6,949 bases of DNA, taken from Actinomycetota bacterium (GTDB lineage Bacteria > Actinomycetota > Acidimicrobiia > Acidimicrobiales > Ilumatobacteraceae). Below the pieces are notes generated by a model. It was not told the origin of the DNA. It saw only the letters and a list, made by a program, of their open reading frames with translations, and did no database searches. The stretch lies in NCBI GenBank assembly GCA_005787025.1, contig SYCH01000147.1, positions 1 through 6,949 of the forward strand. Reading direction: 5' to 3'. Position 1 is the stretch's first letter; each line of letters starts with the position of its first letter. A program made the position numbers and the translations under genes. This document shows, piece by piece, positions 1-5,705 of the stretch.

Positions 1-759
1 GTGATTCGACTGCCGCGTCACGGCGCGTCGTGCCCGGTGGCCATGGCCGTGTCGTGTTCGGCCGACCGACAGATGTTGGGCAAGATCACCGCCGACGGCA
101 TCTTCCTCGAACAGTTGGAGACCGACCCCGCGCGCTTCCTGCCCGACGTGACCCACGACGATCTGCCGGACTCGCCCGTGGTGCAGATCGACCTCAATCG
201 TCCGATGGACGAGATCCGTGCCGAGTTGAGCAAGTACCCGGTGAAGACGCGCGTGATGCTGACCGGCCCGCTGGTGGTGGCGCGCGACATCGCCCACGCC
301 AAGTTGAAAGAGCGCATCGACGCCGGTCAGGGATTGCCCGACTACATGAAGAACATGGCCGTGTACTACGCCGGCCCGTCCAAGACGCCCGAGGGCATGG
401 CGTCGGGTTCGTTCGGTCCCACCACGGCCGGTCGCATGGACAGCTACGTCGACGAGTTCCAGGCCAACGGCGGCAGCTTCGTGATGCTCGCCAAGGGCAA
501 TCGGTCGCGCGCGGTGACCGACGCCTGCCAGAAGCACGGCGGCTTCTATCTGGGTTCCATCGGCGGACCGGCCGCGCGTCTGGCGCAGGACTGCATCACC
601 AAGGTGGAGGTGCTGGAGTACGCCGAGTTGGGCATGGAAGCCGTGTGGAAGATCGAGGTGCAGGACTTCCCGGCATTCATCGTGGTGGACGACAAGGGCA
701 ACGACTTCTTCGACCTGGTGAACAAGCCCTTCGGCGGCACCCCCGTGTCGCTGAAGTAA
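1..759 (+). CDS. Class I (iron-sulfur) fumarate hydratase, C-terminal part; 5' end outside window
   Basis: This is the C-terminal 252 residues of an oxygen-sensitive [4Fe-4S] fumarase (FumA/FumB type), which interconverts fumarate and malate in the TCA cycle. The GTG at base 1 is an internal Val codon, not a start: the first residues (IRLPRHGASCP) belong to the middle of a protein of about 550 residues, so the alpha domain and two of the three cluster cysteines lie upstream. Visible family marks are the VSCSADR motif (Cys19, by alignment from memory the third cluster ligand), His7, Arg95, and GPTTAGRMDSYV with Thr141 and Arg145. AKGNRS follows with Lys165, then GGFYLGSIGGPAA and the closing GMEAVWKIEV/DDKGNDFF block. 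These correspond to the substrate-binding residues mapped in the Leishmania enzyme. The gene ends with TAA, 18 bp before the convergent crotonase stop. No damage is seen. Tartrate dehydratase is an alternative for this superfamily, but the single fused chain and the motif set favour fumarase. Confidence 0.95.
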   Translation: MIRLPRHGASCPVAMAVSCSADRQMLGKITADGIFLEQLETDPARFLPDVTHDDLPDSPVVQIDLNRPMDEIRAELSKYPVKTRVMLTGPLVVARDIAHAKLKERIDAGQGLPDYMKNMAVYYAGPSKTPEGMASGSFGPTTAGRMDSYVDEFQANGGSFVMLAKGNRSRAVTDACQKHGGFYLGSIGGPAARLAQDCITKVEVLEYAELGMEAVWKIEVQDFPAFIVVDDKGNDFFDLVNKPFGGTPVSLK

Positions 760-777
760 TCGGCACACCGGGCGGTT

Positions 778-1596
778 TCAGTCGAAGAGGGCTCCGAGGC
801 GCAGTTCGCCGTCGCGGGTCTGTCCGCCGTCGGCCAGGAACCTCAGCATCGCGTCCCGCGTGCCGTCACCGTCGAGACAGCGCGCGAACGCGTTCCACTC
901 GGCGATGAGGTCGGCTTCCACGTCCTTCTCGGCGCGCAACACCGACGCCTTGGCCTCGGCCACCGCGTGCGCGGGGAACGACGCAATGCGTCGCGCCATC
1001 CGCTCCACGAACGGCCACAGCTCGTCGTGGGGCAACGCCCGATTGATCCATCCCCAAGATTCGGCGGTTCGAGCGTCGATGTCGTCACAGCCCAACACCA
1101 CTTCCATCGCCCGTGATCGCCCGAGCAACCGCGAGAGTCGTTGCGTGCCGCTGCCGCCCGGGATGATGCCCAGAGCCACCTCGGGCTGGTTGAACAAAGC
1201 ACCCGGATGGTCACCATGCGGCAGGGCGGCGAAGCGCATGTCGCAACTGGACGCCAATTCGCTGCCGCCACCACCCACGCGACCTTCGATGACCGCGATG
1301 GTGGCCTTGGGCATGGTGCGCAACGTCTCGCACATGCGGTGATACGGACCCAACTCGGTCGTGGGTGGTTGACCGGGCGGAAACGTCAGGATCGCCTCCA
1401 CGTCGAAGTGGGCGATGAAGAAGTCGGGGTTGATTGACGACAGCAACACCACTCGCACCGTGTCGTCCACCGCCAGTTCCTCGACGATGCGGGCGGTCTC
1501 GATGAACTGCTCGAAGGTGAACAAGTTGATGGGCGGGTGATCGAACACCACGCGCGCGATTCCACCGCCGATCGAGACCTTCACTCCTGCACCCAT
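778..1596 (-). CDS. Enoyl-CoA hydratase/isomerase family protein (crotonase fold)
   Basis: A 272-residue crotonase-superfamily protein, the usual length, probably acting on a 2-enoyl-CoA in fatty-acid or side-chain catabolism in the cytoplasm. The N-terminal strand GIARVVFDHPPINLF is typical. The first oxyanion-hole segment is FFIAHFDV (residues 59-66), which replaces the commoner FSAGAD form. The second is the glycine-rich stretch at 105-111 leading to SELASSCDMRFAA. Both glutamates that add water in classical hydratases appear to be present: Glu113 (in GSELA) and Glu139 (in NQPEVALGIIPG). A true hydratase is therefore more likely than an isomerase or a dead homologue, though the substrate cannot be read. 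The ATG is preceded by GGGGGGAG with only two bases between, a strong but closely spaced ribosome site. The next candidate start, GTG at 1584-1582, lacks one. It is last in the minus-strand block, 33 bp after the luciferase-like gene, so co-transcription is likely. Confidence 0.92.
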   Translation of the reverse strand: MGAGVKVSIGGGIARVVFDHPPINLFTFEQFIETARIVEELAVDDTVRVVLLSSINPDFFIAHFDVEAILTFPPGQPPTTELGPYHRMCETLRTMPKATIAVIEGRVGGGGSELASSCDMRFAALPHGDHPGALFNQPEVALGIIPGGSGTQRLSRLLGRSRAMEVVLGCDDIDARTAESWGWINRALPHDELWPFVERMARRIASFPAHAVAEAKASVLRAEKDVEADLIAEWNAFARCLDGDGTRDAMLRFLADGGQTRDGELRLGALFD

Positions 1597-1598
1597 GA

Positions 1599-1606
1599 CT
1601 CCCCCC
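1599..1606 (-). promoter_or_regulatory. Shine-Dalgarno site of the crotonase gene
   Basis: GGGGGGAG reads on the minus strand and is followed by TC and the ATG at 1596-1594. The spacing is shorter than usual, but it is the only purine run in the 33-bp gap to the upstream gene and supports this start. Confidence 0.5.
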
Positions 1607-1629
1607 GTCGTCGGATGTCGACGCGCGAA

Positions 1630-2538
1630 TTACTTCAACAGACTCTTCACCACGTTGCGCGTGTCGTTGATCTCGTCGGGAGTGGCCCCGAACTCGACTG
1701 CGGCGAAATCGGTGACACCGATGTCGGCGAGCGACGCGATGCGCTCGGCCACCTCGGACTCGCTACCGATGATGGCGATGTCGGCCGGACCGGCCGCGCC
1801 TTCCTTGTCGAGCATGGCGCGATAACTCGGCAACTGGCCGTAGACCACGAACACCTTGGCCGCGCGCTCCAGGGCGGCGGCACGATCGTTCGTGACGCAC
1901 ACCGGAAGGGCCGCGATGACGCGCGTGGAGTCGCGACCGACCTTCTCGGCCGCGGCCCGCAAGGTGGGAACCGTGTGGTTCTTCAGGGTTTGCGGACCCG
2001 TGCACCACGTGAGCGTGCCGTCGGCCAACGCCGCGGTGACCTTCAACATCTGCTCGCCGAGTGCGGCGACCACGACGTTGGGTCGCGAACCACCCGGCAC
2101 CGCCACACCACCGTTCACGCGGAACTCCTCACCGGCGTGCGACACCGGCTTGCCTTCCAGCAACGGCATCATCACTTCCAGGTACTCGCGCATGTGACGC
2201 ACCGGCTTGTCGAAACTCATGCCCCACATGGACTCCACCACGATCTTGTGACTGAGACCGATGCCGAGGCACAGGCGACCGTTCGACGCCGCGTTCACCG
2301 TGAGGGCCTGCTGAGCCATCATCATCGGGTGACGCGGGTACGTGGGAACGACGCTGGTTCCCAACTCGATGCGGGGCACCTCGCGGCCGATCACGGCCAG
2401 CGCCGTCAGCGCGTCGTGTCCGAAGATCTGCGGCGCCCAGTAGCTGGCGAAACCGGCGGCCTCGGCCGCTCGAGCCTCGGCCACCATGGCGTCGATCGTT
2501 CCGTCGTTCGCTGCTCCACCGAAGATTCCAATTCGCAT
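1630..2538 (-). CDS. Luciferase-like (LLM class) F420-dependent oxidoreductase
   Basis: A 302-residue single-domain TIM-barrel oxidoreductase of the bacterial luciferase-like family, probably using coenzyme F420 (inference from the actinobacterial family, which I associate with the MSMEG_4879 type). The start MRIGIFGGA supplies the first barrel strand. It is followed by EARAAEAAGFASYWAPQIFG (residues 21-40), the diagnostic GTSVVPTYPRHPMMMAQQAL (60-79) and GRLCLGIGLSH (87-97). A late region ADIAIIGSESEVAERI is typical of the family C-terminus. The reading frame stays open upstream to a start at 2652, inside the ABC-F gene, but those 38 extra residues (Arg/Gly/Trp-rich) precede the first strand and look non-coding, so I place the start at 2538. 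There is no good ribosome site; TACGGT ends six bases before the ATG, which suggests a leaderless message. Its neighbour, a crotonase 33 bp downstream, fits an acyl-CoA or lipid oxidation role, but the substrate is unknown. Confidence 0.9.
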   Translation of the reverse strand: MRIGIFGGAANDGTIDAMVAEARAAEAAGFASYWAPQIFGHDALTALAVIGREVPRIELGTSVVPTYPRHPMMMAQQALTVNAASNGRLCLGIGLSHKIVVESMWGMSFDKPVRHMREYLEVMMPLLEGKPVSHAGEEFRVNGGVAVPGGSRPNVVVAALGEQMLKVTAALADGTLTWCTGPQTLKNHTVPTLRAAAEKVGRDSTRVIAALPVCVTNDRAAALERAAKVFVVYGQLPSYRAMLDKEGAAGPADIAIIGSESEVAERIASLADIGVTDFAAVEFGATPDEINDTRNVVKSLLK

Positions 2539-2544
2539 GGACCC

Positions 2545-2550
2545 ACCGTA
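2545..2550 (-). promoter_or_regulatory. Candidate -10 element for a leaderless luciferase-like oxidoreductase mRNA
   Basis: TACGGT (TANNNT form) on the minus strand is separated from the ATG at 2538 by exactly six bases, which would put the transcription start on the A of ATG. No convincing -35 hexamer is seen at 16-19 bp. A partial ribosome site (GGTGGG) overlaps it and is the competing explanation. It lies in the 58-bp gap after the ABC-F stop. Confidence 0.35.
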
Positions 2551-2596
2551 ACCGCGCCGACCACGCCCATCGGCACGGAACCAACGGACGACGAAC

Positions 2597-4213
2597 TCAG
2601 GCGAGACTGACGAGGTCCAGCCAATCCCGGCCGAAGTAGTCCACCTGACCATCGGGCATCAACAGCACCTTGGTGGGTGACAGATTCTCCACGAAGTCGG
2701 TGTCGTGGCTGACGAAGATGATCGCGCCCTTCCAGCCCGACAGAGCGTCGGCCACCGCCTCGCGACTGGGCGGATCGAGGTTGTTGGTGGGTTCGTCGAG
2801 CAACAGCAGATTGTTGCGACCGACCATCAGCATGGCCAATGCCAACTTGGTCTTCTCACCACCGCTGAGCGTGCCCGACTTCTGGAACACCTTCTCGCCC
2901 GACAGACCGAACATGCCCAACAGCCCGCGCAACTGGGTCTCGGTCAGCTGCACACCGGGCGGCACCTCGCGGCGAATGTTGTCCAGCAACGAGGCGTTGG
3001 TGTCGAGATTGTCGTGCTCCTGCGCGTAGTAGCCGCACTGCACCTGATGACCGAAGGCGAACCGTCCGAGGTCGGCTTTGGTCTCGCCGGCGAGAATGCG
3101 CAACAGACTGGTCTTGCCCGCACCGTTCAAGCCCAACACCAGCAAACGCTCCCCGCGACCCAGATCGAACGAGACGTCTTCGAACACCGGTGGTCCGCCG
3201 TACCCCTTGCACAGATGCTCGGCCGTGATGACGGTGGTGCCGCACGGCGGCGGGTCGGGGAACTTCACCTGGATCCGTCGGGTCGCGTTGGGAGCGTTCA
3301 CCTTCTCGCCCTGCAGACGGTCGATGCGCTTCTCGATGCTGTGGGCCATGGCGGCCTTGGTGGCCTTGGCACCGAACCGATCCACGACGGTCTGCAGACG
3401 ATCGATCTCCTTGGCTTGCAACGCGGCTTTCTTGGCGAGCCGTTCTTCGTCCTCGGCGCGCGCCCGTTGGTATTGGCTGTAGGTGCCGCGGTATTCCACG
3501 ATGTGTCCGGTGGCATCCTCGGCCACTCGATCCAGGTGCAACACTCGCGTGATCGCCTCGTCCAGCAGATCGAGGTCGTGACTGATCACCAACAAGGCGC
3601 CGCGGTACTGGCGGAGAAAGCCGAGCAACCAGGTCTTGGCGTCCACGTCGAGGTGGTTCGTGGGTTCGTCCAACAGCAGGGCGTCGCTGCCGGCGAAGAG
3701 GATGCGCGACAACTCCACGCGACGCCGCTCGCCACCCGACAACACACCAACCGGTAGATCCAGACGTTCCCCGTTCATGCCGAGGCCGGCGGCGATGCTG
3801 CGCGCCTCACTCTCGGCGGCGTAGCCACCCTTGAGAGCGAACTCCTCCTCGGCGCGGCTGAATCGTTGCACGTTGCGGTCGCTGGCGTCCTCCTCCATGG
3901 CGATGCGCAACTTCTCGATGCGCATCAAGTCGTCGTCGATGTTGCGACCCGAGAGGATGTGCGAGATGGCCGACCGTCCGTCGTAGATGCCCGCGATGCG
4001 GGGATCCTGCGGCAGGTAACCGAAACCACCCTTACGGGTGATCTTGCCGGCGATGGGTTCGGCTTCGCCGCCGAGCACCTTGAAGAGGCTGGTCTTGCCG
4101 GCTCCGTTGCGACCCACCAGACCCACCTTGTCCTTGGGCATCACGGTGAAGGTGGCATCGGACACGACGACGCGACCACCCACTTCGACCGAGAGCGACT
4201 GGACCTGGAGCAC
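2597..4213 (-). CDS. ABC-F family ATPase (ribosome-associated, two nucleotide-binding domains)
   Basis: A 538-residue soluble protein with two ABC ATPase domains and no membrane segment, the ABC-F layout. Members bind the ribosomal E site and either tune translation or dislodge antibiotics. Domain 1 has Walker A GRNGAGKT (34-41), signature LSGGE (158-162), Walker B with catalytic Glu183 in LLLDEPTNHLD, and switch His212. A charged helical linker at about 242-312, with RFGAKATKAAMAHS, is the P-site-tRNA-interaction region. Domain 2 has GLNGAGKT (361-368), LSGGE (449-453), Glu474 in LLLDEPTNNLD and His503. All catalytic positions are intact. The start is GTG; an in-frame TGA lies only six bases upstream (4219-4217), so no earlier start is possible. 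The next GTG, residue 11, would remove the first strand. There is no spaced ribosome site. It resembles mycobacterial ABC-F proteins other than EttA (inference from memory), but resistance versus housekeeping function cannot be decided. It lies 101 bp after the SGNH gene and 58 bp before the LLM oxidoreductase. Confidence 0.95.
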   Translation of the reverse strand: MLQVQSLSVEVGGRVVVSDATFTVMPKDKVGLVGRNGAGKTSLFKVLGGEAEPIAGKITRKGGFGYLPQDPRIAGIYDGRSAISHILSGRNIDDDLMRIEKLRIAMEEDASDRNVQRFSRAEEEFALKGGYAAESEARSIAAGLGMNGERLDLPVGVLSGGERRRVELSRILFAGSDALLLDEPTNHLDVDAKTWLLGFLRQYRGALLVISHDLDLLDEAITRVLHLDRVAEDATGHIVEYRGTYSQYQRARAEDEERLAKKAALQAKEIDRLQTVVDRFGAKATKAAMAHSIEKRIDRLQGEKVNAPNATRRIQVKFPDPPPCGTTVITAEHLCKGYGGPPVFEDVSFDLGRGERLLVLGLNGAGKTSLLRILAGETKADLGRFAFGHQVQCGYYAQEHDNLDTNASLLDNIRREVPPGVQLTETQLRGLLGMFGLSGEKVFQKSGTLSGGEKTKLALAMLMVGRNNLLLLDEPTNNLDPPSREAVADALSGWKGAIIFVSHDTDFVENLSPTKVLLMPDGQVDYFGRDWLDLVSLA

Positions 4214-4216
4214 CTC

Positions 4217-4267
4217 TCAAGTGTGTGCCGTCGAGGTCTCCGTCACAACCACGCGCGCCACAAGCAT
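4217..4267 (-). other. Possible 16-codon leader peptide ahead of the ABC-F gene
   Basis: An ATG at 4267-4265 opens a frame for a 16-residue peptide (MLVARVVVTETSTAHT) that ends in TGA at 4219-4217, three bases before the ABC-F GTG and in the same frame. Some ABC-F resistance genes are induced by ribosome stalling on such leader peptides. Against it, no clear ribosome site precedes the ATG, and codons such as CTT, GTT, ACT and GCA are less GC-rich at the third base than in neighbouring genes. A short open frame here could easily be chance. Confidence 0.2.
4220..4248 (-). promoter_or_regulatory. Candidate promoter at the ABC-F start codon
   Basis: On the minus strand TTGTGA (4248-4243; four of six matches to TTGACA) is followed, after 17 bp, by CACACT (4225-4220), a weak -10. 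Six bases then separate it from the GTG at 4213. The spacing is ideal and would give a leaderless mRNA, but the -10 lacks the first T of TANNNT, so this is weak. Confidence 0.3.
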
Positions 4268-4273
4268 GCGCGT
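4251..4273 (-). other. Short inverted repeat (possible hairpin) between the SGNH and ABC-F genes
   Basis: ACGCGC (4273-4268) and GCGCGT (4256-4251) on the minus strand can pair into a six-base, all-Watson-Crick, GC-rich stem with an 11-base loop that contains the ATG of the possible leader peptide. No run of U follows, so a classical intrinsic terminator is not supported. It could be a weak terminator for the mscL/SGNH transcript, or chance in GC-rich DNA. Confidence 0.25.
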
Positions 4274-4314
4274 CGCAACCTGGCACGCCACGACCGGGCC
4301 GTGAAGGTCACCGC

Positions 4315-5250
4315 TCAATTCGAGGCGAGAGTCGTAGTGGTGGTCGCCAGCGTCGTCGTGGTGACGCCGGGCACCGACGACGAAACCGACGTGGTGGTCA
4401 CGGAAGGGTCCAAGGTGGTGGTGGTGGCGTTGGGATCCGTCGTGGTGGAGGCCTCCGGGGGAAGGTTGGTCAGAGGCGCATCGTCGGTGAACTCGGATGG
4501 GAGACACTTTCCGGTGGAAGGTACGGGAGGGGTCCCGAGCATCTCGATGATCCGTTCCATCATCACGTCGTTGCCCCTCGCCACCGGATGTATGCCGTCC
4601 GTCCACAAGAGCCCCGGTGCGCGGGAGATACCGCGCCAATCGAGGAGCCAGAGATTCTCACGAGCCGCGGCCTCCTCGAGGATCACCTCGTTCACCTCGG
4701 CGATGTACGGCTTGAACTCGGTGGCGGTGAGGATGATCACCGGTCGAGGAGCAAGGGTGTCGAGAATCTCACGCAACATCTCGCGGTACTTGGCCTGATC
4801 CCTCCCGTAGTTGGTGCCCAGGAACAGCACCGCCGCATCGAAACCTTGCGGCAGTTTCTTCTCGATGATGTCGAGCCCCAGATTGATCGGTTTTCCCCGT
4901 TCGCCCTCGATCGACACCTGCCATCCCAAGGGAACCAACAGGTCACAGGCCGACCCGCCGAATCGCCGGGACAATGCCGCGAAGATCGAGTCTCCGATGA
5001 AGAGCAACTTGTTGCCGTCGGCGACTTCGCCCACGGTCACTTGGCGACCCGAGGGGACCGTGGAAACGGCTCCACCCGATCCGAGTGCGTCCGACCCGGT
5101 CGGATCGGGGACGACTCCGACACCGGCCACCGTGCCTAGTGGTCCGGAGGGTTGCGGAGCCGCGGCGTCACCACCACAGGCCGCCGAGACGGCGATGGAT
5201 GCCACCACCAGCAGCGCCGAGCGCCGGCGAACCCGGGAGGGGACGATCAC
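4315..5250 (-). CDS. SGNH/GDSL hydrolase-like lipoprotein with Ser/Thr-rich C-terminal tail
   Basis: A 311-residue predicted exported protein. Residues 1-10 are basic (RVRRR) and 11-24 hydrophobic, ending in VSAAC with Cys25 as probable lipidation site. The -3 residue is Ser, so the lipobox is only a relaxed match. A Gly/Pro/Ser-rich spacer (26-75) leads to an SGNH esterase-like domain at about 80-240: block I LLFIGDSIFA (Ser88 nucleophile), GERG (116-119), block III-like FLGTNYG (143-149), and WTDGIHP with Asp218 and His221. The full triad suggests an active esterase or acyltransferase on envelope glycans or lipids. The domain resembles those linked to acyltransferase-3 proteins, but no such partner is seen here. 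Cys102 and Cys249 could pair. The tail 266-311 is 26/46 Ser or Thr. The start is GTG, chosen because it overlaps the mscL stop as GTGA and sits at the right distance before the signal peptide. Translation coupled to mscL is likely. Confidence 0.88.
   Translation of the reverse strand: MIVPSRVRRRSALLVVASIAVSAACGGDAAAPQPSGPLGTVAGVGVVPDPTGSDALGSGGAVSTVPSGRQVTVGEVADGNKLLFIGDSIFAALSRRFGGSACDLLVPLGWQVSIEGERGKPINLGLDIIEKKLPQGFDAAVLFLGTNYGRDQAKYREMLREILDTLAPRPVIILTATEFKPYIAEVNEVILEEAAARENLWLLDWRGISRAPGLLWTDGIHPVARGNDVMMERIIEMLGTPPVPSTGKCLPSEFTDDAPLTNLPPEASTTTDPNATTTTLDPSVTTTSVSSSVPGVTTTTLATTTTTLASN
4318..4455 (-). repeat. Low-complexity Thr/Ser-rich tail of the SGNH lipoprotein
   Basis: This codes for residues 266-311: runs of three to five threonines broken by short pieces such as DP, LDPSV, SVSSSVPGV, LA and LASN. 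On the plus strand it shows as GTGGTGGT-like stretches. Such tails are common on exported proteins of Acidimicrobiia (from memory) and may be glycosylated or act as a wall-spanning linker. The irregular repeat can change length by slippage. Confidence 0.75.
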
Positions 5251-5636
5251 TTGGACTCGTTCTGCTCGCGAATCAACTTCAACTCGTCACGAATGGACGC
5301 CAGCAGAGCCATTTCGGTCGGCGGCGCTTCGGCCGGTGATCCGGTGGCCTTGTTGTACGCCTTCAACATCAGGAACAACACGAACGCGATGGACATGAAG
5401 GTGACCGCCACGGTGAGGAACGATCCGAAACGGATCTCGGCGTCGTTCAGATGCAAGATGAGCACGTCATCGAATTTCGGCTCACCGAACGGAATCGCCA
5501 CCAACGGCATGATGACGTTCTCCACGAGGGCCGTCACCAGACTCGAGAAGGCTCCACCAACGACGAAACCGATGGCGATCGCCAACAGGTTGCCCTTGTT
5601 GATGAAGTCCTTGAACTCCGACATCAGCTTCTTCAT
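5247..5636 (-). CDS. mscL: Large-conductance mechanosensitive channel MscL
   Basis: A 129-residue homopentameric inner-membrane channel that opens under membrane tension and releases solutes during hypo-osmotic shock. Features in order: N-terminal amphipathic helix SEFKDFINKGN (6-16), first membrane helix about 17-42 with IGFVVGGAFSSLV and the conserved ENVIMP turn, a short external loop (about 47-68), second membrane helix about 69-93, and a C-terminal cytoplasmic helix with ALLASIRDELKLIREQN, like the family's EVLLTEIRDLLKEQN. Aligned by eye to E. coli MscL, the gate positions Leu19 and Val23 become Ile20 and Phe24, and Asp18 becomes Ala19. The start at 5636 is chosen over an ATG seven codons upstream because GGAGGTGA precedes it with a four-base gap. 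It is the first gene of the minus-strand block, and its TGA overlaps the GTG of the lipoprotein gene. Confidence 0.96.
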   Translation of the reverse strand: MKKLMSEFKDFINKGNLLAIAIGFVVGGAFSSLVTALVENVIMPLVAIPFGEPKFDDVLILHLNDAEIRFGSFLTVAVTFMSIAFVLFLMLKAYNKATGSPAEAPPTEMALLASIRDELKLIREQNESK

Positions 5637-5640
5637 CGCG

Positions 5641-5648
5641 TCACCTCC
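5641..5648 (-). promoter_or_regulatory. Strong Shine-Dalgarno site of mscL
   Basis: GGAGGTGA on the minus strand, four bases before the ATG at 5636-5634. It is the best ribosome site in the window and fixes the mscL start over the in-frame ATG at 5657. Confidence 0.85.
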
Positions 5649-5657
5649 GAGGCGCAA

Positions 5658-5663
5658 ACCCTA
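5658..5663 (-). promoter_or_regulatory. Candidate -10 element of the mscL-lipoprotein transcript
   Basis: TAGGGT on the minus strand would start transcription near 5651, giving a short leader that still includes the ribosome site at 5648-5641. No -35 match is seen at 17 bp (GCCAGT), so this is tentative. If it is right, the ATG at 5657 is not in the mRNA, which agrees with the chosen mscL start. Confidence 0.35.
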
Positions 5664-5693
5664 CCGACGTCCGAGCGGTAACTGGCCTCGCAC

Positions 5694-5699
5694 TACCCT
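5694..5699 (+). promoter_or_regulatory. Candidate -10 element for a leaderless membrane-protein mRNA
   Basis: TACCCT ends six bases (GACGTC) before the ATG at 5706, placing the expected transcription start on the A of ATG. No ribosome site lies in front of that ATG, which supports leaderless translation. No convincing -35 is seen. Confidence 0.4.
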
Positions 5700-5705
5700 G
5701 ACGTC

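Larger units (their letters stand above)
4214..4314 (-). promoter_or_regulatory. Intergenic region ahead of the ABC-F gene
   Basis: This 101-bp gap between the SGNH gene stop and the ABC-F start is the largest in the window. It holds a possible promoter right at the ABC-F start, a small inverted repeat, and a 16-codon open frame ending three bases before the GTG; these are listed separately. They cannot all be right: a promoter at 4220-4248 would leave the small frame and hairpin outside the mRNA it starts. Confidence 0.5.
5637..5705. promoter_or_regulatory. Divergent promoter region between mscL and the membrane-protein gene
   Basis: These 69 bp must hold the promoters for both outward-facing genes unless they lie inside the coding regions. 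TANNNT hexamers face each way (5658-5663 minus, 5694-5699 plus). The sequence CTACC(CT)GACGTC occurs twice (5661-5671 and 5693-5705), and TACCG/CGGTA forms an inverted repeat at 5662-5680. No strong -35 hexamer is seen on either strand. Confidence 0.6.

Noticed and set aside
30..908. Second-frame 292-codon open frame over the fumarase
   Set aside because: It is an Arg/Gly-rich shadow of the fumarase frame, which is confirmed by its iron-sulfur and active-site motifs.
1537..2610. Plus-strand open frame of 357 codons opposite the luciferase-like and crotonase genes
   Set aside because: It is rich in His, Arg and Gly with no recognisable motif, and it lies wholly antisense to well-supported genes. 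Long antisense frames are expected in high-GC coding DNA.
2705..3757. Plus-strand open frame of 350 codons inside the ABC-F gene
   Set aside because: It is antisense to a gene with all ABC-F motifs intact, and its composition (His, Gln, Val, Arg) has no domain-like pattern. It is a shadow frame.
4318..4455. GTG/GTGGT-rich plus-strand stretch as a tandem DNA repeat or CRISPR-like array
   Set aside because: Unit length is irregular and the minus-strand frame reads cleanly as a Thr/Ser-rich protein tail, so the repetition is explained by coding.
3866..5139. Plus-strand open frames (310 and 304 codons) over the SGNH and ABC-F genes
   Set aside because: They span gene boundaries of the minus strand, consist of low-complexity Val/Gly/Arg runs that mirror the Thr-rich tail, and show no motif.
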